NCBI GenBank assembly: GCA_020633655.1
Contig: JACKDF010000003.1
Span: 124,001 to 188,000, forward strand
Reading direction: 5' to 3'
Source of the DNA: Deferribacteres bacterium
GTDB taxonomy: Bacteria; Zhuqueibacterota; Zhuqueibacteria; Zhuqueibacterales; Geothermadaptataceae
DNA length: 64,000 bases
This document shows, one piece after another, positions 47,852-56,436 of this stretch (the first letter of the stretch is position 1; every line of letters starts with the position of its first letter). A program made the position numbers and the translations under genes. The notes under the pieces are model-generated. The model was not told where the DNA came from. It searched no databases and saw only the letters and a program-made list of their open reading frames with translations.

Positions 47852-48558
47852 CCTTAAGTATAGAGAAATTGTTTCAGGGAGACATCGTTCCCATCGATAA
47901 ACCAGTGGATTGGACTTCATTTGATGTGGTAAATAAACTACGATTCGCGACAAAAATTAAAAAAGTGGGCCATGCGGGTACTCTGGATCCATTTGCAACG
48001 GGGCTTTTACTTGTCTGCTTTGCGAAGGCAACAAAACAGGTTGAAACACTAGTTAATTTACCAAAAGAGTATATTGCGCGATTCAAGTTCGGTATCGATA
48101 CGGATAGTCATGACATCAAAGGAAAAATCCTTGCACAAAAGAACAACGTACTTATCGATGAACAAATGCTTCGATCGGTATTATTAAATTATATTGGTGA
48201 AATTCAACAGATACCGCCAATGTTTTCTGCTTTGAAAATAGGGGGGAAGAAGCTCTATGAATATGCAAGGGCAGGCCAGGATGTGCGGAGAGAACCTCGA
48301 ACTGTGGTGGTGTCTTCTATAAATATCATCGAAATGAAAAAGGATGAATGCTTAATGAAGATAAATTGTTCGAAAGGCACGTACATCCGCTCACTGGCAC
48401 GTGATATAGGCAAGGACCTTGGTACAGGTGCAATCTTGACAGAACTGCGCAGGACAAAAATTGGCGATTATCACGTTGATGACGCATTTACCATTGATTA
48501 TTTTATTCAAAATATAAAGGAAACAAAGCCATCAAATGAATGTTTATCAGGGAATTGA
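47848..48558 (+). CDS. truB: tRNA pseudouridine(55) synthase TruB
   Basis: A 236-residue pseudouridine synthase that modifies U55 in the T-loop of tRNAs. Motifs: VPIDKPVDWTSFDVV, the catalytic HAGTLDPFATGLL with its Asp, QIPPMFSALKIGGKKLYEYAR and the substrate-binding CSKGTYIRSLARDIG. It is on the short side because no PUA domain follows. The 3' end overlaps ribF by 23 bases. Confidence 0.95.
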   Translation: MTLSIEKLFQGDIVPIDKPVDWTSFDVVNKLRFATKIKKVGHAGTLDPFATGLLLVCFAKATKQVETLVNLPKEYIARFKFGIDTDSHDIKGKILAQKNNVLIDEQMLRSVLLNYIGEIQQIPPMFSALKIGGKKLYEYARAGQDVRREPRTVVVSSINIIEMKKDECLMKINCSKGTYIRSLARDIGKDLGTGAILTELRRTKIGDYHVDDAFTIDYFIQNIKETKPSNECLSGN

Positions 48559-49465
48559 GAATTTTCAGTTTAATTCTAAAAACATTCTCACTATTGGCAC
48601 TTTTGATGGTGTTCACCTGGGTCATAAATACCTACTCGATCGAGTAAATGTTCTTTCAAAAAAGCATAATGGTGTTGCCTCCGTCGTTACCTTTGATCCG
48701 CACCCACAATTAGTCGTACAAAAGGAAGGCTTAGCAGCAATCAAACTACTCACATCATTGGATGAAAAAGTGGAAATACTGGGTGAATTGGGAATTCAAA
48801 ATTTATATATAATTCCCTTCGATCTTCAATTTGCACGTCTCTCACCAAATGAGTTTATTCTAACTTATTTAAAGAAATTAATAGGATTAGTTGGAGTGGT
48901 TGTTGGACATGATCATGGTTTCGGTAATGCTCGAGAAGGAAATTATACTACACTACTAAATGCATTTGCCGCTAATTCTGTTTGGACAGAACGGCTGGGA
49001 CAATTTACGGTAAACAACCAACTAGTGAGTTCATCTGTAATTCGAAGACTACTTACTGCAGGAAAAATTGCACAAGCAAATGAATTGCTTGGGTATAATT
49101 ACAGTGTTACAAAGCAAGTAATTATGGGTAACAAACGGGGTAGAGAGCTTGGATTTCCAACTGCAAATTTGAACATTGCAGACTCTGATAAGCTAATACC
49201 TGGAACTGGTGTTTATGCTACAAAATGTACTTTAAATCAAAAAACTTATATCGGTATGGCAAATATTGGAACACGGCCAACGTTTTCCGATGAAAAGACG
49301 AGCTTTGAAGTACACTTAATCGATTTTGATGGAGATATCTATAATCAAGAGATCAAAGTTGAATTTATAATAAAAATCCGAGATCAAATAAAATTTAATG
49401 ATGCTTCGGATTTAGTGAAACAACTAAAAAATGATAAAAAAAATATCAAGTCTATTCTAAGTTAA
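48536..49465 (+). CDS. ribF: Bifunctional riboflavin kinase / FMN adenylyltransferase
   Basis: A 309-residue two-domain enzyme that makes FMN and FAD. The N-terminal adenylyltransferase has LTIGTFDGVHLGHKYLL, TFDPHPQ and GHDHGFGNAREGN; the C-terminal kinase has the block MGNKRGRELGFPTANL and GMANIGTRPTF. The ATG lies inside the end of truB, and the frame starts MNVYQGIENFQFNSKN, so translation is coupled. Confidence 0.95.
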   Translation: MNVYQGIENFQFNSKNILTIGTFDGVHLGHKYLLDRVNVLSKKHNGVASVVTFDPHPQLVVQKEGLAAIKLLTSLDEKVEILGELGIQNLYIIPFDLQFARLSPNEFILTYLKKLIGLVGVVVGHDHGFGNAREGNYTTLLNAFAANSVWTERLGQFTVNNQLVSSSVIRRLLTAGKIAQANELLGYNYSVTKQVIMGNKRGRELGFPTANLNIADSDKLIPGTGVYATKCTLNQKTYIGMANIGTRPTFSDEKTSFEVHLIDFDGDIYNQEIKVEFIIKIRDQIKFNDASDLVKQLKNDKKNIKSILS

Positions 49466-49499
49466 AAATTTTAAACTTAAACTAATTTGGAGTATCTAA

Positions 49500-49769
49500 A
49501 TGCCTCTGACAAAAGACGTTAAACAAGAAATTATTAACGAACATGGTAAAGACAAAAACGATTCTGGTAGCGCAGAAGTTCAAATTGCATTGCTGACCAG
49601 TCGTATAAATGGCTTAAAGGATCATTTTCAGGAAAATACAAAAGATCATCATTCCCGACTTGGTTTGCTTAAAATGGTTGGAAAAAGACGTCGCCTTTTG
49701 AATTATTTAATCAAGACAGACATTGAGCGATATAGAGAGATCATTAAAAAACTAAACATTCGTCGATAA
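49500..49769 (+). CDS. rpsO: 30S ribosomal protein S15
   Basis: An 89-residue S15, binding the central domain of 16S rRNA. It has the typical form: SGSAEVQIALLTSRINGLKD, HHSRLGLLKMVGKRRRLLNY and the end IKKLNIRR. It sits in the ribF-rpsO-pnp order common in bacteria, where S15 may also bind and repress its own message; a GGAG precedes the ATG. Confidence 0.97.
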   Translation: MPLTKDVKQEIINEHGKDKNDSGSAEVQIALLTSRINGLKDHFQENTKDHHSRLGLLKMVGKRRRLLNYLIKTDIERYREIIKKLNIRR

Positions 49770-49818
49770 TTATCAGCAGACCAATTATTGACAATTCCCC
49801 TGAAGGAGCATCATCATA

Positions 49819-51888
49819 ATGCTTATAAGCAAAGAAGTAATTCTTAACGAAGAAAAAATTATCTTTGAAACTGGTGAATTAGCAAAGCAGGCCCATGGAT
49901 CTATATTATTAAAAATGGGTGATACTTGCTTGCTCGCTACTGTCGTTGGCTCTGATCAAGCATCCGATATGGGCTTCTTTCCTCTTAGCGTAGAATATCG
50001 AGAAAAGGCATACGCTGCTGGTAAAATTCCAGGAGGTTACATTAAGAGGGAGGCGCGTCCAAGTGAGAAGGAAATTCTTAGCGCTCGTCTCACAGATCGT
50101 TGTTTGCGCCCTCTTTTTCAGGAAGGCTACATGAATGAAGTGCAAATCTTAATTCAGGTACTTTCAGTTGATAAAGAAAATGATGCAGATGTTCTTGGTA
50201 TGTGTGCTGCTTCTGCAGCATTAGCAATATCGGATATCCCCTGGGAAGGACCAATTGCAGGTGTTCGTGTCGGCCGGATTAACGGTGAGTTTATCATTAA
50301 TCCAACTTACGAACAACTTGAAGAGAGCGACATCGATTTGACTATTGGTGCCAGCGCTGATTCCATTATGATGGTAGAAGGGGAAGCGAATGAAGTCTCA
50401 GAAGCAGATATGCTTGCCGCCCTTGAATTTGGTCATGAAGCAGCTAAAAATATTGTAAAAGCTATCGATGAACTCGTTGAATTAGCTGGAAAACAAAAAC
50501 GTGAGTTCATTGCAGATACAGTCTCATCTGAATTAATTGATCGCGTACGTTCAGAAGCAACAGAAAAAGTTCAGGAATGCTTACGCCTGACCGTAAAAGA
50601 AGAACGACGTAAAGCATTAAATGAATTTACCACCGAATATCTTGCATCTTTAGCTAATGATTTTCCTGATGATGAATCATCTATTAAATCTGTTCTTCAT
50701 GATGTTGAAAAGGAACTAACACGCTCGATGATCATGAAAGAATCACATCGTCTGGATGGACGTGATGTGGACGATATTCGAGAAATTGATTGCAAAACAA
50801 GCCTTTTGCCACGTACACACGGCTCGAGCCTGTTCACACGCGGCCAAACACAATCTCTTGCGGTTGTTACCTTGGGAACGAAAATTGACGAGCAGAGAAT
50901 GGATGCGTTAGAAGGCGAATTTTTCAAATCCTACATGCTTCACTACAATTTTCCTCCGTTCTGTGTCGGTGAGGCCCGTCCGTTGCGTGGTGTAAGCAGA
51001 CGGGAAATCGGTCATGGTAATCTTGCGGAACGTGCATTGAAGCCTATCATTCCTTCTGAAGCCGTTTTTCCCTATACAATTCGTATTGTATCGGAAATTC
51101 TGGAATCAAATGGTTCTTCCTCGATGGCATCTGTTTGCGCCGGTTCACTGGCCTTAATGGATGCAGGTGTTCCTGTAAAAGCTCCAGTCGCTGGAATTGC
51201 AATGGGTCTTGTGAAAGAAGAAAATGACTTTAAGGTTCTGACGGATATCCTGGGCGATGAGGATCATCTTGGTGATATGGATTTCAAGGTAGCAGGCACA
51301 AAAGATGGTATTACTGCTTTCCAAATGGATATAAAAGTCCGTGGAATATCACATGATATCATGGAAGTTGCTTTAGATAAGGCAAAAAATGCTCGTTTTG
51401 CAATACTCGAGAAAATGAATGCAGCACTTCCAGAATCCCGGGAAGCAATGTCAAAGTATGCGCCAAGAATATTAACTATGCAAATTAAACCTGATCAAAT
51501 CGGCGCAGTTATTGGGCCTGGAGGAAAAGTTATTCGCGATATCGTTGAACGAACAGGCGCGACAATAGACATAGAAGATGATGGTACAGTAAAAATTGCA
51601 TCTACGGAACCACAAGCTGCAAAAATGGCTGTTTCGATCATTGAAGGTTTAACTGCATCTCCTGAAGCTGGCAAAGTTTACAACGGTAAAGTTAAAAAAA
51701 TAACCAATTTCGGTGCATTTGTTGAAATTTTACCAGGAAAAGAAGGCTTGTTACATATATCAGAAATTGATTCTCAACGTATAAATCGTGTTGAAGATGT
51801 ACTTAGTGTAGGTCAGGAAATCGAAGTTAAACTTGTCCGGATAGATGAATCTGGCAAAATGAATCTAAGCAGGAAAGCCTTGTTGTAA
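49819..51888 (+). CDS. pnp: Polyribonucleotide nucleotidyltransferase
   Basis: A 689-residue PNPase that degrades RNA by phosphorolysis. Two RNase PH-like domains (first with SVEYREKAYAAGKIPGGYIK, second with HGSSLFTRGQTQSLAV and TDILGDEDHLGDMDFKVAGT) are separated by a helical part; a KH domain (GAVIGPGGKVIRDIVERTGA) and an S1 domain (GKVKKITNFGAFVEILPG) end the protein. GGAG precedes the ATG by 9 bases. Confidence 0.97.
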   Translation: MLISKEVILNEEKIIFETGELAKQAHGSILLKMGDTCLLATVVGSDQASDMGFFPLSVEYREKAYAAGKIPGGYIKREARPSEKEILSARLTDRCLRPLFQEGYMNEVQILIQVLSVDKENDADVLGMCAASAALAISDIPWEGPIAGVRVGRINGEFIINPTYEQLEESDIDLTIGASADSIMMVEGEANEVSEADMLAALEFGHEAAKNIVKAIDELVELAGKQKREFIADTVSSELIDRVRSEATEKVQECLRLTVKEERRKALNEFTTEYLASLANDFPDDESSIKSVLHDVEKELTRSMIMKESHRLDGRDVDDIREIDCKTSLLPRTHGSSLFTRGQTQSLAVVTLGTKIDEQRMDALEGEFFKSYMLHYNFPPFCVGEARPLRGVSRREIGHGNLAERALKPIIPSEAVFPYTIRIVSEILESNGSSSMASVCAGSLALMDAGVPVKAPVAGIAMGLVKEENDFKVLTDILGDEDHLGDMDFKVAGTKDGITAFQMDIKVRGISHDIMEVALDKAKNARFAILEKMNAALPESREAMSKYAPRILTMQIKPDQIGAVIGPGGKVIRDIVERTGATIDIEDDGTVKIASTEPQAAKMAVSIIEGLTASPEAGKVYNGKVKKITNFGAFVEILPGKEGLLHISEIDSQRINRVEDVLSVGQEIEVKLVRIDESGKMNLSRKALL

Positions 51889-51922
51889 TCTTCGAATTCG
51901 GACACTTTTTGGATAAAAAAAT

Positions 51923-53164
51923 GTGAAAACGGATGCAAATACTATCCAAAAATCTGTTTTACCAAATGGAATTAGAATTGTCACAGAGCGCATGGCGCAT
52001 GTAAATTCTGTTGCTATTGGCATTTGGCTGGAAGTAGGTACACGAAATGAAGTGAAAGAGCAAAACGGTATTTCGCACTTCATTGAACACATGCTATTTA
52101 AGGGGACTGAAAAACGCACAGCCTTCCAAATTGCTGAATGCATTGAAAATGTCGGAGGCCATTTCAATGCATTCACAAGCAAAGATCTAACCTGTTATTA
52201 TATTCATGTATTACATAACCACATACACCTTGCGCTTGATGTTCTATCCGACATACTACAGTTTTCTCTATTTAATGATATTGAAATTGAAAAAGAAAAA
52301 GAGATAATTCTTGAGGAAATAAAAGCAACACTTGATGTTCCCGAAGAACGTATTCATGACTATTTTTTTCAAGATTTATTCCCAACACATCCTCTGGGAA
52401 TGCCAACCTTAGGTACAGTTGATTCATTGCAATCTATTGACAGGAAGATGCTGCTTCAATATATGAAAAAAAACTATACCGGAGACCGAATTGTAATAAC
52501 TGCTGCCGGCAATATTTGGCATGAAGAAATCTGTGAGATTGTTCAAACTCAATTTACAACAATCCTTTCAAAACCAACAATGTGTGCACATACCCCACCC
52601 CCATCCACCCAAGTAAAGCGGGAATATGTGGAAAACTCTTCGCAGGCTCACATATGTTTAGGTACACAAACCTTTGGCTACGCAAACGCAAAAAGGTACC
52701 AATTACAACTTCTAAACACACTGCTCGGGGGTATTATGTCTTCACGATTATTTCAAATCGTGAGAGAAACACATGGACTTTGTTATAATATATATTCGTA
52801 CAATGAATTTTTTATAGATTCAGGGATTTTTTGTATTTATACCGGAACAGATAAATCGAATGTCACAAAAAGTTTAGAGCTTATTATTAAAGAACTTGAT
52901 AATCTGAAAGAAAAATCCATATTAGAGAATGAATTAGAAAGAACAAAGTCTCATTTGAAAGGTAGTCTGCTGATCTCACTTGACAGCGTATCAAATCGTA
53001 TGAATCGTCTTGCTAAAATGGAAATTTATAGCAAAAAGCATATTCATCTTGATAATATCACATATCAAATTGATCAAGTGACAGCGGAAGAATTACGAGA
53101 CTTGGCTAATATATTGTTTGATTCTAACAATATGGTTCTTTCTGTTTTAATACCGAAAAATTAA
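51923..53164 (+). CDS. M16 family zinc metallopeptidase (processing-peptidase-like)
   Basis: A 413-residue M16B protease with the inverted zinc motif HFIEHMLFKGT (HxxEH, about residues 50-54) and the downstream zinc-binding Glu region EKEKEIILEEI. The start region KSVLPNGIRIVTERM is typical. Such genes follow pnp in many bacteria. The start is a GTG at 51923; an ATG two bases earlier meets a stop immediately. The target proteins are unknown. Confidence 0.92.
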   Translation: MKTDANTIQKSVLPNGIRIVTERMAHVNSVAIGIWLEVGTRNEVKEQNGISHFIEHMLFKGTEKRTAFQIAECIENVGGHFNAFTSKDLTCYYIHVLHNHIHLALDVLSDILQFSLFNDIEIEKEKEIILEEIKATLDVPEERIHDYFFQDLFPTHPLGMPTLGTVDSLQSIDRKMLLQYMKKNYTGDRIVITAAGNIWHEEICEIVQTQFTTILSKPTMCAHTPPPSTQVKREYVENSSQAHICLGTQTFGYANAKRYQLQLLNTLLGGIMSSRLFQIVRETHGLCYNIYSYNEFFIDSGIFCIYTGTDKSNVTKSLELIIKELDNLKEKSILENELERTKSHLKGSLLISLDSVSNRMNRLAKMEIYSKKHIHLDNITYQIDQVTAEELRDLANILFDSNNMVLSVLIPKN

Positions 53165-53190
53165 CTAATTCACAAGGCATGGAGGTTGGG

Positions 53191-54306
53191 ATGATAATTG
53201 GCGTTCCAAAAGAAATAAAGACACTTGAAAACAGAGTTGCATTAGTACCCGTCGGTGCAGAATTATTAACACAAAATAATCATGAAGTATACATCGAAAA
53301 AAATGCAGGTTTAGGAAGCGGTTTTACCGACGAAGACTACATAGCTGCAGGCGCAACTATACTCGATACACCAAAAGAAATATTTGCAAAAGCAGAAATG
53401 ATAATGAAGGTCAAAGAACCTTTGCCACAGGAATATGGTCTGATTCGCGAAAATCAAATCCTTTTTACATATTTTCATTTTGCAGCTTCAAGGGAACTTA
53501 CAGATGGCATATTGAAATCAAAAGCAACTGCTATTGCTTATGAAACCGTAGAATCATCTGACGGATCCTTACCGTTGCTTATCCCCATGAGTGAAGTGGC
53601 TGGCAGAATGTCGATTCAGGAAGGTGCCCGTTGCCTGGAGAAAATCCACGGTGGTATAGGTATGCTATTGGGTGGTGTCCCTGGTACCGAACCAGCTACT
53701 GTTGTTATACTCGGTGGTGGAATAGTTGGTGTAAATGCTGCTAAAATGGCTGCAGGTTTAGGTGCACAAGTTTACCTCCTCGATCTTAATTTGCGTCGTC
53801 TTCGTTATCTCGACGATGTAATGCCTAAAAACGTACGAACTTTAATGTCAAATCCTGAAAATATACGTAAATGCATTCAACAAGCAGATCTTGTTGTCGG
53901 AGCTGTCTTGATTCCAGGTGCAAAAGCACCACATCTTATTACGCGTAATATGCTTTCCCTTATGAAGCCAGGATCAGTAATCGTAGATGTAGCAGTTGAC
54001 CAGGGGGGATGTGTTGAAACGATCCACCCAACTACACATGACAATCCCACGTATGAAATTGATGGTGTCATTCATTATGGCGTGGCTAATATGCCTGGTG
54101 CTGTACCAAAAACATCAACTGTCGCTTTAACAAATGCAACATTGCGATATGCCCTTGATATCGCAAATTATGGATTTCCTGGATGTTTGAAGGCAAATCC
54201 AGAATTGATCAAAGGTGTAAATATGATTAACGGAAAAGTAACTTACAAAGGCGTTGCGGAAGCATTTGACTTGACTTATCACGCAGTGAATGATTTACTT
54301 TCATAA
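53191..54306 (+). CDS. ald: Alanine dehydrogenase
   Basis: A 371-residue NAD-dependent alanine dehydrogenase, interconverting L-alanine and pyruvate plus ammonia. All key residues are visible: Arg in KTLENRVALVP, Lys in IMKVKEPLP, the catalytic His in FTYFHFAA and Asp in VDVAVDQGG; the Rossmann motif is ILGGGIVGVNAAK. Start: the ATG at 53191 has GGAGG five bases before it and gives the standard length and MIIGVPKEIK beginning; an ATG four codons earlier includes that ribosome site. Confidence 0.95.
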   Translation: MIIGVPKEIKTLENRVALVPVGAELLTQNNHEVYIEKNAGLGSGFTDEDYIAAGATILDTPKEIFAKAEMIMKVKEPLPQEYGLIRENQILFTYFHFAASRELTDGILKSKATAIAYETVESSDGSLPLLIPMSEVAGRMSIQEGARCLEKIHGGIGMLLGGVPGTEPATVVILGGGIVGVNAAKMAAGLGAQVYLLDLNLRRLRYLDDVMPKNVRTLMSNPENIRKCIQQADLVVGAVLIPGAKAPHLITRNMLSLMKPGSVIVDVAVDQGGCVETIHPTTHDNPTYEIDGVIHYGVANMPGAVPKTSTVALTNATLRYALDIANYGFPGCLKANPELIKGVNMINGKVTYKGVAEAFDLTYHAVNDLLS

Positions 54307-54311
54307 TAAAA

Positions 54312-55103
54312 ATGGCCATTCCGATACTAGCATACCATAACATTTCCAATAAATTTGAACCCGGAGTAACTCGCAACACGATTCACCAATTCAAAAATCA
54401 GATGGAATGGTTATTTCGGAATGGCTATCAAACAATAACATTAAATGATTATCATGCGTTTGAAAGCAAAACAGTTTCCAAATCCAGCAAAAAAACAATC
54501 ATTATTACTTTTGATGATGCATACGAATCATTGGCGAATGCGGCAGCCATAATGCAAGAATTTGGATTCATCGGCTGTACATTTGCAATAAGTGATTATG
54601 TGGGCCGCTCTAATCTGTGGGATTATCAATTATTAAACCGAAAGATTCAGCATGCTGATTATAAGTTACTTAAGCAGCTTCTTTTGAGCGGGTGGGAGGT
54701 TGGATCACATACAAAGACGCATGCATTTTTACCTTTTTTATCAGATAACGAAATCATTAGAGAAATAAAAACATCAAAGGAGACATTGGAAAATCATCTC
54801 AATGTCAGTATAAAATCGATTTCTTATCCTTATGGTAAATGCAATGCAAAAATTCGGAAGATAGCCAAGGATATGGGTTTTCAGACCGGTGTTAGTCTCG
54901 GAATGAAAAAGACTTCTCAGCATGATCTTATGAATTTACATCGAGTTGGTATCTATCTATTTGATATTAAGCCAATTTTTCAAAAAAAAATTTCATCCGC
55001 ACATTTTAATCCTAAACGAATATACTCGATACAACGCTGTGTAAGCAGTTTTTCTTTTGGATCAGTCTTTTATCGTCTCCTTAAACAAAGAATCATAAAC
55101 TGA
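54312..55103 (+). CDS. Polysaccharide deacetylase family protein
   Basis: A 263-residue NodB-like (CE4) hydrolase. The five-motif set is recognisable: the catalytic Asp pair in ITFDDAYES, the metal His pair in GSHTKTHAFL, and SYPYGKCN. It removes N- or O-acetyl groups from glycans. No signal peptide or membrane helix is seen, so it may act in the cytoplasm on a lipid-linked precursor or be released in another way. The start is five bases after ald, and its stop shares one base with the next start. Confidence 0.88.
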   Translation: MAIPILAYHNISNKFEPGVTRNTIHQFKNQMEWLFRNGYQTITLNDYHAFESKTVSKSSKKTIIITFDDAYESLANAAAIMQEFGFIGCTFAISDYVGRSNLWDYQLLNRKIQHADYKLLKQLLLSGWEVGSHTKTHAFLPFLSDNEIIREIKTSKETLENHLNVSIKSISYPYGKCNAKIRKIAKDMGFQTGVSLGMKKTSQHDLMNLHRVGIYLFDIKPIFQKKISSAHFNPKRIYSIQRCVSSFSFGSVFYRLLKQRIIN

Positions 55104-55477
55104 TGCATACACAAAAAATTAAAAAACTCTACTATAGCATTAGCGAAGTCAGTGAAATTACATTGCTTAAAAAGTATGTGCTTAGGTACTGGGAAACTGA
55201 ATTCAAAGAATTAAAACCGGGAAAAAATCGCGCAGGAAACCGGATATATACGATAGATGAAATAAAAACAATTTTTTTATTAAAAAAATTACTCTACCAA
55301 GAAAAATATACTATTGATGGTGCCAAGAACAAACTCAAACAATTAAAGTCAACCGATTCGCAAATGAAACTATCTTTTGATGAATTAAGAAGAGTAGATA
55401 CTCTCGTAGAAATAAAAAAACAACTTATTGAATTACAAGAGTTTATAAAAAATAAGAATATTTTGGATATACAATAA
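55103..55477 (+). CDS. MerR family transcriptional regulator
   Basis: A 124-residue regulator consisting of a MerR helix-turn-helix with wing (YYSISEVSEITLLKKYVLRYWETEF, in residues about 10-34) and a short C-terminal helix for dimerisation. The pattern with YVLRYWE-EF-L-P matches the small MerR proteins found beside housekeeping genes in many bacteria; no metal-binding cysteines are present. Ligand and targets unknown. The start overlaps the deacetylase stop by one base. Confidence 0.88.
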   Translation: MHTQKIKKLYYSISEVSEITLLKKYVLRYWETEFKELKPGKNRAGNRIYTIDEIKTIFLLKKLLYQEKYTIDGAKNKLKQLKSTDSQMKLSFDELRRVDTLVEIKKQLIELQEFIKNKNILDIQ

Positions 55478-55565
55478 TTATATCAAATTCGCTTGCATTT
55501 CAATTGATCAAATTTTATATTTGGAGCCTATTTTAATCTACGATAAAAAATAGTATTATAAAAAT

Positions 55566-55640
<75 letters not shown>

Positions 55641-55651
55641 TTTAATACTTG

Positions 55652-55697
55652 GAGGCTATAACTTAATAAATTAAAGCAAGTTATAGCCTCTTTTTTT
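55652..55697 (+). terminator. Rho-independent terminator after tRNA-Pro
   Basis: A 13-bp perfect stem GAGGCTATAACTT / AAGTTATAGCCTC with a 13-nt loop and a run of seven T; begins 12 bases after the tRNA. Confidence 0.88.
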
Positions 55698-55718
55698 GTC
55701 TGCTTCAATAGAACTAAA

Positions 55719-55745
55719 TTGGTATTGCTTGGTATGCTTTGGTAT
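55719..55745 (+). repeat. Three TTGGTAT repeats at exact 10-bp spacing
   Basis: TTGGTAT occurs at 55719, 55729 and 55739, separated by TGC, GCT-type spacers. The period is one helical turn, so a protein could bind all three on one DNA face. Position directly after the tRNA terminator suggests a recombinase or regulator site, by inference only. Confidence 0.5.
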
Positions 55746-55954
55746 CTCTTAAGGCGCGTTTTGGGCACTCTTTAAAAATCATTACTTTAGGAAAAATAAA
55801 AATGGATACATAAATTTATTGTTTAAATATTTTTTTTATTTAAATTAAAAGTCATAAGGGATTTATTGTTTTTTCTTTTTACCTTTCAGCGATTCAATTC
55901 CCTGCCTTCAATAATCATCATAGGGACTAAAACTACATCCTTTTAAGATTTTAT

Positions 55955-56110
55955 ATGGAACTATGGTTTACATATGGTCCAAAAACCGATAGTTTGACTA
56001 ATATTAAGAATGCATTTCTAAATGGAGCAAATGGATATAGATTAACCTTCTCATTTAGCACCCACTCTCAACAAGAATCAAGAGCGAAAAAAATTAGGAA
56101 TTTAGAATAA
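55955..56110 (+). pseudogene. Pyruvate-kinase-like N-terminal fragment (51 codons)
   Basis: An ATG at 55955 opens a 51-codon frame whose product resembles the start of pyruvate kinase: YGPKTDSLTNIKNAFLNGAN followed by GYRLTFSFSTHSQQ, compared with the family pattern GPxTDS-xxI-LI-xGANVFRLNFSHGTHEE. The frame ends at a TAA after AKKIRNLE, where a true enzyme continues for over 400 residues. The Asn of RLNFS, a potassium/substrate-site residue, is Thr. No continuation is seen in other frames before the carrier-protein gene. Probably a decayed or cut remnant at the cluster edge; a functional short protein is less likely. Confidence 0.5.
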
Positions 56111-56167
56111 AATATTTTCGGAAAATTATTATTTTCTCCATCTTTTAAGGCAGGAGGCGATGGAAAT

Positions 56168-56434
56168 ATGAAACAAAATGATATTTTTCAAAATGTCCAA
56201 AAAATTTTGATCAATAATTTTGATTGGCTTAATGTTACCAGCCCGATTGCTCCTGAACACCGACTTCGTGAAGATCTGGAACTTGATTCTCTTGCGATGG
56301 TCAGTCTCCAAGTTGCTGTTGAGGACGAATTCGATATTCGTTTTGATCCTGTTGAAACTGACTTAACAGAAGTTTTTCTGACTGTGGGTTCATTAACAAA
56401 ATTTATAGAAGTATATGCCGGAAATGGGGATTAG
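56168..56434 (+). CDS. Acyl/peptidyl carrier protein
   Basis: An 88-residue carrier protein. The phosphopantetheine attachment site is DLELDSLAMVSL, with Ser 41. Predicted helices before and after this Ser fit the four-helix carrier fold, and the acidic surface after it (EDEFDIRFDPVETD) is typical. It would hold the growing acyl chain or starter for the ligase, ketoacyl-synthase-like and BtrH-like proteins encoded downstream. An AGGAGG lies 10 bases before the ATG. First gene of the plus-strand cluster; the radical SAM gene starts two bases after its stop. Confidence 0.9.
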   Translation: MKQNDIFQNVQKILINNFDWLNVTSPIAPEHRLREDLELDSLAMVSLQVAVEDEFDIRFDPVETDLTEVFLTVGSLTKFIEVYAGNGD

Positions 56435-56436
56435 AA

